A DNA stretch of 5,384 nucleotides from Aalborgiella sp031422495. Its GTDB lineage: Bacteria; Pseudomonadota; Gammaproteobacteria; Burkholderiales; Burkholderiaceae_C. The DNA lies in assembly GCA_031422495.1 (NCBI GenBank), contig JANPLX010000169.1:1-5384 (forward strand), read 5' to 3'. Numbering within the stretch: the stretch's first letter is position 1; every line of letters begins with the position of its first letter. Positions 1 to 4,403 of this stretch are shown piece after piece. Both the position numbers and the translations under genes were made by a program. The notes under the pieces are model-generated. The model was not told the origin of the DNA. It made no database searches and worked only from the letters and a program-made list of their open reading frames with translations.

Positions 1-47
1 GCAAAATCGGCTGGGGAAACGGTGCGAAACTATTCGGATTGAATTAA
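1..47 (+). CDS. C-terminal fragment of a probable amidohydrolase (Amidohydro_2-like), cut by the window edge
   Basis: Read from base 3, the sequence encodes KIGWGNGAKLFGLN followed by a TAA stop at 45-47. The pattern K-I-x-x-G-N-(A/G)-x-(K/R)-L-F-G-L is the usual C-terminal ending of metal-dependent TIM-barrel amidohydrolases of the Amidohydro_2 family, where this helix closes the barrel. Only 14 codons are present, so no metal ligand can be checked and the substrate is unknown. The gene would read rightward and converge on the minus-strand transporter, with 10 bases between the two stop codons. Such tight convergent packing is common in compact bacterial genomes. The other two plus frames also stay open for a short distance but give no recognisable ending. 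The identification rests on a short motif and is a moderate-confidence call. Confidence 0.55.
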   Translation, partial: KIGWGNGAKLFGLN

Positions 48-57
48 GTCAGACGAT

Positions 58-957
58 TTAATTTCTGCGATTCACCAACAACATACCAGCGGCGACGCAA
101 GCCAGCCCAAGGATAAGCGGCAAAGTCAACGCTTCGCCCAACCACAAGCTGCCAACCAACAAGGCACTCAAGGGCGTCAAAAATACAAAGCCTGATATTT
201 TGGTAGCCGGATAGCGCCCAAGCATCCACATCCAAGCCAAATAACTGACGAACGCCCCCACGACGGTTTGAATCAGCATCGACGTGATGGCAAAACCACT
301 CCATGTATGTTGCCAGCGCTCGCCCGCAGCCAGTGAAACAATGGTCAACAGCACCGCGCCGATGCCGATTTGGTAAAAAAGCAGCTTTTCCGCACTTAAT
401 TTGGCCAATACACTGGTACGAATCATCACCGTGGTCAACCCCCAACCCAGCCCAGCAGCCAAAGCCAGCAGATCACCCACCCAGTGACCTTGCATCGCGC
501 TGCTAAAGCCATCAAACATGGCCAAAGCCACACCGCAAAAAGCCAACATCAAACCCAGCCATTGCCATTTGCCTATTTTTTCAGAGGGCACCCACAGCGG
601 CACTAGGACAGCAACCCAAAACGGCGATGTGTACAAAAAAACTGTGAGCCGCGAGGCACTTGTGTACTGCAACCCCATATAGATAAAGGCAAATTCGACA
701 GCAAACAACAAACCCGCGGTAACACCTGGCTTCAAACTGCCGTCACGCCCCCACAGCGGAATGTTGCGCCACTTGCACCACAGCATCAGTAACGCAGTTG
801 CGCCTATGAAGCGCACACTGGCTTGAAAAAACGGTGGCAATTCTGCCAAGGTGGCTTTGATCAGGACTTGCTGCACACCCCAAAACAGGCAGCAAGCAAG
901 CAACAACGATACGGCAATGCCGTCTAAATGCGCTTTGCGCTCTACCTTATTTGTCAT
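58..957 (-). CDS. EamA/DMT-superfamily permease (RhaT/YdcZ-like drug/metabolite transporter)
   Basis: This 299-residue inner-membrane protein has the size and layout of a ten-helix drug/metabolite transporter built of two EamA repeats. Hydrophobic segments fall at about residues 14-34, 43-61, 77-97, 101-122, 131-148, 161-180, 189-210, 222-244, 253-274 and 277-295. The first repeat ends in the familiar pattern around residues 107-148 (Y-T-S-P-F-W at 109-114, then W-x-W-L-G-L and G-V-A-L-A). The second repeat ends near the C-terminus with G-x-x-C-V-A-A-G-M-L-L-V-N. The family exports or imports small metabolites such as amino acids, and the substrate cannot be told from sequence. The ATG at 955-957 lies inside the end of the upstream dehalogenase gene, an 11-base overlap. 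There is no clear Shine-Dalgarno, so translation is probably coupled to the upstream gene. No convincing terminator follows within the window. Confidence 0.9.
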   Translation of the reverse strand: MTNKVERKAHLDGIAVSLLLACCLFWGVQQVLIKATLAELPPFFQASVRFIGATALLMLWCKWRNIPLWGRDGSLKPGVTAGLLFAVEFAFIYMGLQYTSASRLTVFLYTSPFWVAVLVPLWVPSEKIGKWQWLGLMLAFCGVALAMFDGFSSAMQGHWVGDLLALAAGLGWGLTTVMIRTSVLAKLSAEKLLFYQIGIGAVLLTIVSLAAGERWQHTWSGFAITSMLIQTVVGAFVSYLAWMWMLGRYPATKISGFVFLTPLSALLVGSLWLGEALTLPLILGLACVAAGMLLVNRRN

Positions 958-1651
958 GTTGTAGGTTCAAAACGTCTAACACGCTGGTTAAATTTGCGCC
1001 CGTAAAGCTGGGCTTTGGTCCAAGCGTTTCATGCGGCAAGCCTTGGCGATTGACCCATAAGGTCGTGAAGCCATGCCAAGTTGCACCCAAAGCATCCCAG
1101 GCGTTGCTAGACACAAATAAAATCTCGTCGTTTTTAACAGGGAAGTACTTGGTGACCAAGGCATAGCTACTCGGGCTGGTTTTGAATTGTTTGATATCGT
1201 CAACTGAGATCACGTGGTCCAGCAAACCGTTCATACTGGCACTCGTCACTGCGGAATCCAACATCTCAGGGTTGCCATTTGACAAAATCGCCGTCGCAAA
1301 ACCTTTTTCTTTGAGCGTTTGCAAAACACTAAGGTTTTCAGGAAACGCCGTCAAATGTGCGTATTGACCCATCAATGCCTCTTCATTCTCAGGCGCTAAA
1401 ACCAGATTGAGACGCGTCAAGGTGTAGCGCAATGACAAGCGAGTCAACTCCCAAAAGGGCAGGTAATGACGGCTACCAGCGGGGTTGTGCGGGTCAGACA
1501 AGCTGATCAAACGCGTGTATTCAATTTGCTTATCGCGCCACAGTGTTGAAATGGCCGCGCCTTGGCTAGGGTACAAGCGCTCAGCCAAGGCACTGATGGC
1601 ATACACATCAAACAGGGTGCCGTAGGCATCGAAAACGACTGCTTTGATCAT
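947..1651 (-). CDS. Haloacid dehalogenase, type II (L-2-haloacid dehalogenase)
   Basis: The 234-residue product is a cytosolic HAD-superfamily hydrolase matching the L-2-haloacid dehalogenase subfamily in length and key residues. Motif I is F-D-A-Y-G-T-L, with nucleophile Asp8 and Thr12. W-R-D-K-Q at 38-42 supplies the substrate-binding Arg39. Motif II is S-N-G at 124-126. Lys157 and Tyr163 fit the K-x-x-P-x-x-Y pattern. The last motif is S-S-N-A-W-D at 181-186, with Ser181, Asn183, Trp185 and Asp186. From motif II on, these align with the residues described for Pseudomonas L-DEX at a constant offset of six. The known reaction converts L-2-haloacids to D-2-hydroxyacids through an aspartyl ester, but many homologues have untested or different substrates. 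The ATG at 1649-1651 starts directly on motif I, which supports it, although no good ribosome site precedes it. It is the first gene of a two-gene unit with the EamA transporter. Confidence 0.9.
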   Translation of the reverse strand: MIKAVVFDAYGTLFDVYAISALAERLYPSQGAAISTLWRDKQIEYTRLISLSDPHNPAGSRHYLPFWELTRLSLRYTLTRLNLVLAPENEEALMGQYAHLTAFPENLSVLQTLKEKGFATAILSNGNPEMLDSAVTSASMNGLLDHVISVDDIKQFKTSPSSYALVTKYFPVKNDEILFVSSNAWDALGATWHGFTTLWVNRQGLPHETLGPKPSFTGANLTSVLDVLNLQHDK

Positions 1652-1767
1652 TGTTATTAGGTTTTAGTCATTGAAAAACTGTGCAATCTTGCTGCAGTCA
1701 GTGGTTATCATAGCCTCTATTGTTTAATTTTCTGGCGCACTTGCGCGCATTGATTTAGGAGTTTGAT
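1652..1767. other. Divergent intergenic region between the dehalogenase unit and the formyltransferase-ACT gene
   Basis: This 116-base gap must carry start signals for both outward-reading genes. I see AT-rich patches and -10-like hexamers such as TATCAT at 1706-1711 and TTTAAT at 1723-1728 on the plus strand, plus TATGAT on the minus strand. None has a matching -35 element at normal spacing. A short inverted repeat, GCGCA-CT-TGCGC, lies at 1735-1746 just before the ribosome site of the plus-strand gene. It could be an operator half-site pair or chance. No small gene or RNA is recognisable. Confidence 0.5.
1757..1761 (+). promoter_or_regulatory. Ribosome binding site of the formyltransferase-ACT gene
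   Basis: AGGAG lies six bases upstream of the ATG at 1768. It is the clearest Shine-Dalgarno in the window and fixes the start of this gene. The dehalogenase, transporter and DUF genes all lack a comparable site. Confidence 0.8.
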
Positions 1768-2913
1768 ATGAGATGTGCTTTGGTTGGTTCGCGGTTTTTC
1801 GGTGCAAGCGTCTTAGAGGCATTGCGACAGGTCAAAGGTGTTGACATCAGCTGCGTGGTCGCGCCAGCGGCAGACGACAGGCTGGCTTTGGCTGCGCAAA
1901 AAGCGGGTATTCCGGTTCACATCATGGTTAACCCAAAAATTGTTCCGGGTGAAGCGATTGCTGAGGGCACTGACGTCATCATCGCCGCGCACACACATGC
2001 GCGCATCAGCGACGAAGCGCTGGCTCGCTCGCGTTTGGGTGGCGTGGGCTACCACCCGTCGCTCTTACCGCGTCATCGCGGTATTGCCGCTGTGGAATGG
2101 ACGATTTTGAGTGGCGACCCGATTGCGGGCGGCTCGGTCTACCACTTGGCGGACGGTTGGGACAAAGGCGGTATCGCCGCGCAAGACTGGTGTTTTGTGT
2201 CGAAAAACGACGATGCCCGCAGCTTGTGGGAGCGTTCACTCGCACCCATGGGTTTGAAACTACTGTGCGATGTGGTTGCTCATGCACGCGATTTCGACAA
2301 ATTACCATCACATACGCAGGATGAAAGCTTTGCCACCAAAGCACCCATGATTCGCCGCTCGCTCAAGCTCAACGAAGACCCAACCACATCTGCTGCAGCG
2401 CCTACTACAGCTTTGATCGTCACGGTGCTGGGCGCAGACCGTCCGGGCATCGTCAGCCTATTATCTGACCGCGCTCAACGTTTCGGCGCCAGCTGGACCA
2501 ACAGCCGCATGTCGCATTTGTCAGGCGAATTTGCCGGCATGGTGCAGCTTGAAGTACCGCCAGAAAGCGCCGACGGTTTGATCGCCGCACTTAAAGATTT
2601 GGAATCCACCGGATTGCGCGTCGCTATTGCGAAAAGCGAAGGCAAAGCCAACACGACAGGCCTGCGCTTGATGACCATTGAGCTGGTCGGTAGTGACCAA
2701 GTCGGCATTGTCAGCAAACTTACGGCCGCGTTGACTGCGCGCAACATCAGCATCGAACAAATAGACACAGCTATCGTTCAAGGTACGGCGAAAACATCGT
2801 TCAAAGTGCGCGCTGAAATTCTCGTCCCCAAAACCGTCGTCGATGCTGATTTACGCAGCGCTTTGGATGTTTTGGCCCAAGAAATGACCGTCGATATCGC
2901 CTTGGGGGGTTAA
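1768..2913 (+). CDS. Formyltransferase-fold protein fused to tandem GcvR-like ACT domains
   Basis: The 381-residue cytosolic protein has three parts. Residues 1-205 form a formyltransferase N-terminal fold that begins A-L-V-G-S-R-F-F-G and carries the folate-enzyme signature G-Y-H-P-S-L-L-P-R-H-R-G at 94-105. His96 and Asp132 sit 36 residues apart, as the catalytic pair does in Fmt-like enzymes and in the hydrolase domain of 10-formyltetrahydrofolate dehydrogenase. The position two before the His, Asn in Fmt and ArnA, is Gly94. A Thr/Ala/Pro-rich linker covers about 204-214. ACT domain 1 (about 215-290) opens L-G-A-D-R-P-G-I-V, and ACT domain 2 (about 300-378) has L-V-G-S-D-Q-V-G-I-V; the pair resembles the glycine cleavage repressor GcvR. 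A role in 10-formyl-folate turnover sensed by an amino acid such as glycine is plausible but inferred. Automatic annotation might call it methionyl-tRNA formyltransferase, which is unlikely because the Fmt C-terminal tRNA-binding domain is absent. The start is fixed by AGGAG six bases upstream. Confidence 0.85.
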   Translation: MRCALVGSRFFGASVLEALRQVKGVDISCVVAPAADDRLALAAQKAGIPVHIMVNPKIVPGEAIAEGTDVIIAAHTHARISDEALARSRLGGVGYHPSLLPRHRGIAAVEWTILSGDPIAGGSVYHLADGWDKGGIAAQDWCFVSKNDDARSLWERSLAPMGLKLLCDVVAHARDFDKLPSHTQDESFATKAPMIRRSLKLNEDPTTSAAAPTTALIVTVLGADRPGIVSLLSDRAQRFGASWTNSRMSHLSGEFAGMVQLEVPPESADGLIAALKDLESTGLRVAIAKSEGKANTTGLRLMTIELVGSDQVGIVSKLTAALTARNISIEQIDTAIVQGTAKTSFKVRAEILVPKTVVDADLRSALDVLAQEMTVDIALGG

Positions 2914-2925
2914 AACCAGTCAAGG

Positions 2926-3001
2926 TGGTGCGGCTGGCGGGGATCGAACCCACGACCCTTGGCTTCGGAGGCCAATACTCTATCCACTGAGCTACAGCCG
3001 C
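2926..3001 (-). tRNA. tRNA-Arg, anticodon CCG
   Basis: Read on the minus strand, the 76 nt fold as a complete cloverleaf with encoded CCA. The acceptor stem GCGGCTG/CAGCCGC is perfectly paired. The D arm is GCTC/GAGT with one G-T pair. The anticodon stem TTGGC/GCCAA encloses the loop CTCCGAA, giving anticodon CCG, which reads the arginine codon CGG. The variable loop has five bases. The T arm is GTGGG/CCCGC around TTCGATC. The discriminator base is A, followed by CCA at 2926-2928. The 3' end lies 12 bases past the stop of the formyltransferase-ACT gene and points towards it. No terminator is evident between them, so read-through would give antisense RNA to the end of that gene. No duplicated 3' end suggesting an integrated element is seen in this window. 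Confidence 0.97.
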
Positions 3002-3015
3002 AACGTGTGGCTTGT

Positions 3016-3021
3016 ATTGTA
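3016..3021 (-). promoter_or_regulatory. Probable -10 element of the tRNA-Arg promoter
   Basis: On the minus strand the hexamer reads TACAAT and ends 14 bases before the mature tRNA 5' end at 3001. Transcription would then start about 7 bases downstream, leaving a short leader. No good -35 hexamer stands at 16-18 bases. The assignment rests on the strong -10 match and its position. Confidence 0.5.
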
Positions 3022-3033
3022 GGCGCTTGCTGG

Positions 3034-3061
3034 CTGAACTTGGCGCTGGCTCCCTTATAAT
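3034..3061 (+). promoter_or_regulatory. Probable sigma-70 promoter of the cytochrome c gene
   Basis: A perfect -10 hexamer TATAAT lies at 3056-3061, which predicts a start near 3068 and a leader of about 54 bases before the ATG at 3122. The best -35 at a 16-base spacer is CTGAAC (3034-3039), a poor match, so the promoter may need help from an activator or from its upstream sequence. It diverges from the tRNA promoter, and the two -10 elements are only 34 bases apart. Confidence 0.5.
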
Positions 3062-3121
3062 TGCGGGTTATGCAGCGTTGATGCAGCTATTCCGCACTTT
3101 TTTGAAGATCTAGAGAACACT

Positions 3122-3706
3122 ATGAGCAACCAACACGAAGAAGACCACACAGGCCCCGTTAAAACACCTAAGCAGATGCTGCAATTGGTATTTTTCTCGT
3201 TTGTGCTGCCTATTTTTATGATCATTGGCTTGGTGTATTACGTCGTTAACGACGCTAAACCAGCTGGCGTAAGCGCAACGGCTGACAAATCACAAATGGC
3301 TTTGGGCGGCTTGACAGACTCAGAGCGCACCAAAGCGCTGGAAGTACGCATCCAAAAAGTCGGTAAAGTTGAGATTCGTGACGCTGATCGCCCTTTAAAA
3401 GCAGGCGAAGAAGTTTACAAAGCACAATGTTTGGTGTGTCACGGTGCTGGCGTGGCGGGTGCGCCTAAGTTAGGCGATACAGCGGCTTGGGGTGCGCGTA
3501 TCGCAACAGGTTATGAGGCTTTACTCAATTCCGCCCTCAAAGGCAAAGGTGCCATGGGCGCACAAGGCGGTGGCGATTTTGAAGACACTGAAATCGGCCG
3601 TGCAGTGGTTTACATGGCCAATGCAGCCGGCGGTAAATTTGCAGAGCCGCAAAAAGCCGTGGTTGCTGCAGCAGCCGCTGCACCAGCTGCACCTGCCACC
3701 AAGTAA
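3122..3706 (+). CDS. Membrane-anchored monoheme cytochrome c, cytochrome c5 family
   Basis: The 194-residue protein has a polar N-terminus, one uncleaved-looking membrane helix at about 20-42 and a periplasmic part. The heme site is C-L-V-C-H at 103-107 with His107 as proximal ligand. The likely distal ligand is Met145 in the G-K-G-A-M segment (141-145), followed by a glycine-rich turn (149-151), as in cytochrome c5 where the motif is usually G-A-M-P. Trp123 and the G-x-P-K-L-G-D segment (113-119) also fit that family. Residues 48-90 are a spacer between helix and heme domain, and 178-194 are an Ala/Pro-rich tail. Such proteins pass electrons in respiratory chains, for instance towards a terminal oxidase, though the partner is not shown here. 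The ATG at 3122 follows a weak ribosome site (AGAGA, 3112-3116). The gene appears to be monocistronic, with its own promoter and a strong terminator. Confidence 0.92.
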   Translation: MSNQHEEDHTGPVKTPKQMLQLVFFSFVLPIFMIIGLVYYVVNDAKPAGVSATADKSQMALGGLTDSERTKALEVRIQKVGKVEIRDADRPLKAGEEVYKAQCLVCHGAGVAGAPKLGDTAAWGARIATGYEALLNSALKGKGAMGAQGGGDFEDTEIGRAVVYMANAAGGKFAEPQKAVVAAAAAAPAAPATK

Positions 3707-3737
3707 TTCAACAATTCCCCAAGCGGGAAACAAAAAG

Positions 3738-3776
3738 CCGATAAGGTCACCAAAAAGTGAGTTTATCGGTTTTTTT
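3738..3776 (+). terminator. Intrinsic terminator after the cytochrome gene, possibly bidirectional
   Basis: A 13-base arm at 3738-3750 pairs with 3757-3769 around a CAAAAA loop, with one G-T pair and one G-G mismatch. Seven T residues follow at 3770-3776. It starts 31 bases after the cytochrome stop. On the other side the stem is flanked by five A residues (3732-3736), which read as T on the minus strand. It could therefore also stop transcripts arriving from the converging DUF gene. Confidence 0.88.
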
Positions 3777-3781
3777 AATGC

Positions 3782-3807
3782 AAAATACGGCTCTAGCCGG
3801 CGTATTT
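3782..3807 (-). terminator. Possible terminator for the converging minus-strand unit
   Basis: AAATACG at 3783-3789 pairs with CGTATTT at 3801-3807, and the interior can form an extra short GC helix (CGGCT/AGCCG). On the minus strand the hairpin is followed by four T residues (3785-3782). It lies about 40 bases past the TAG stop of the DUF gene. The T-run is short, so it may act only together with the stronger hairpin just beyond. Confidence 0.35.
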
Positions 3808-3845
3808 ATTGCCTAAGCAGCTATTAAATATATAGCAAAGTTAAG

Positions 3846-4388
3846 CTATGCTTGCAAAGCTTTTGGGCTACGCACATAACCAAAGCGCTTAGGCAAATCT
3901 GCAGCTAAAAGCTCTTGTGGCACCCACAATCCTTGCTCTATCGCATCAGCCGCATAAAGCATGTCGGCAGTGTGTACCAAGCCAAATCCAGCGGCGGCTT
4001 CTAGGTAGAGACGGCCGTGCTCGTCGACGACGCAGCGTTGTAATCTGGCGGGTTCGCCGGTGTGGGAAGTAACTTCAAACTTGGCACTTACTCTCCAAAT
4101 AATTGGTGTGGCTTCTAGCTCTACGTAAACGCGTTGTGGACCATTTTGGAAGAACCATTGACCCTTTGCTTCGCTTTGGCTGCTTTCATCGCATAGGTAA
4201 TTGCGGTTGATAAAGTCGATCAGTTTCTCGTGCTTCAACATCGAACCTTTGGCTTGTGCGAATGTGCCCTGCGCTTGCACGCGGTCGTCGCGCATGTACC
4301 AGTTGCCGCGCGCGTCTAAGCCCAGCCAACCGTAGCAGTGCGGCACGTTGGGCCATTTGGCCATGGCTTGTTTGACAATATCGTCCAT
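3846..4388 (-). CDS. Conserved protein of unknown function (DUF2946/DUF2944-like)
   Basis: The 180-residue product has no signal peptide, no membrane helix and no enzyme motif I recognise, so it is probably a soluble cytoplasmic protein. It starts with a short helix and then a distinctive aromatic segment at about 12-34 (W-P-N-V-P, then G-W-L-G-L-D-A-R-G-N-W-Y-M-R-D). The alternation of short polar and aromatic stretches suggests a mostly beta fold. I recall similar proteins beside YheT hydrolases in Burkholderiales under a DUF29xx label, but I cannot confirm the family number. It follows the hydrolase stop by 15 bases in the same direction, so the two are probably co-transcribed. No ribosome site precedes its ATG, which suggests translation coupled to the hydrolase gene. 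The stop is TAG. The function is unknown. Confidence 0.75.
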   Translation of the reverse strand: MDDIVKQAMAKWPNVPHCYGWLGLDARGNWYMRDDRVQAQGTFAQAKGSMLKHEKLIDFINRNYLCDESSQSEAKGQWFFQNGPQRVYVELEATPIIWRVSAKFEVTSHTGEPARLQRCVVDEHGRLYLEAAAGFGLVHTADMLYAADAIEQGLWVPQELLAADLPKRFGYVRSPKALQA

Positions 4389-4403
4389 GGGTCAATTATC
4401 TGT

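Noticed and set aside
42..63. Inverted repeat AATTAA...TTAATT overlapping the stop codons of the two convergent genes at the left edge
   Set aside because: It has only six A-T pairs around a ten-base loop with no adequate T-run. It reflects the TAA stops on both strands and AT-rich context more than a credible terminator.
1706..1728. -10-like hexamers TATCAT and TTTAAT upstream of the formyltransferase-ACT gene
   Set aside because: Neither has a recognisable -35 at 16-18 bases, and such hexamers are common in an AT-rich gap. I mention them only within the intergenic entry.
1735..1746. GCGCA-CT-TGCGC inverted repeat as an operator
   Set aside because: It is only five bases per arm in a locally GC-alternating stretch, with no matching copy elsewhere in the window. 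It is not enough to call a site.
2006..2344. Long minus-strand open frame inside the formyltransferase-ACT gene
   Set aside because: It is rich in Arg, Ser and Pro with no recognisable motif and lies fully inside a well-supported gene. It is a frame shadow.
2904..2909. Run of six G residues at the end of the formyltransferase-ACT gene as a programmed slippage site
   Set aside because: It encodes the last two Gly codons directly before the stop, so slippage would change only the extreme C-terminus. No stimulating structure is evident.
2926..3001. tRNA-Arg as the attachment site of an integrated element
   Set aside because: No integrase gene and no repeat of the tRNA 3' end are visible in the window, and both flanks hold ordinary housekeeping-type genes.
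3492..3827. Plus-strand open frame overlapping the end of the cytochrome gene and running through its terminator
   Set aside because: It has no ribosome site or family motif, crosses a strong terminator hairpin and overlaps the heme domain in another frame. It is a frame shadow.
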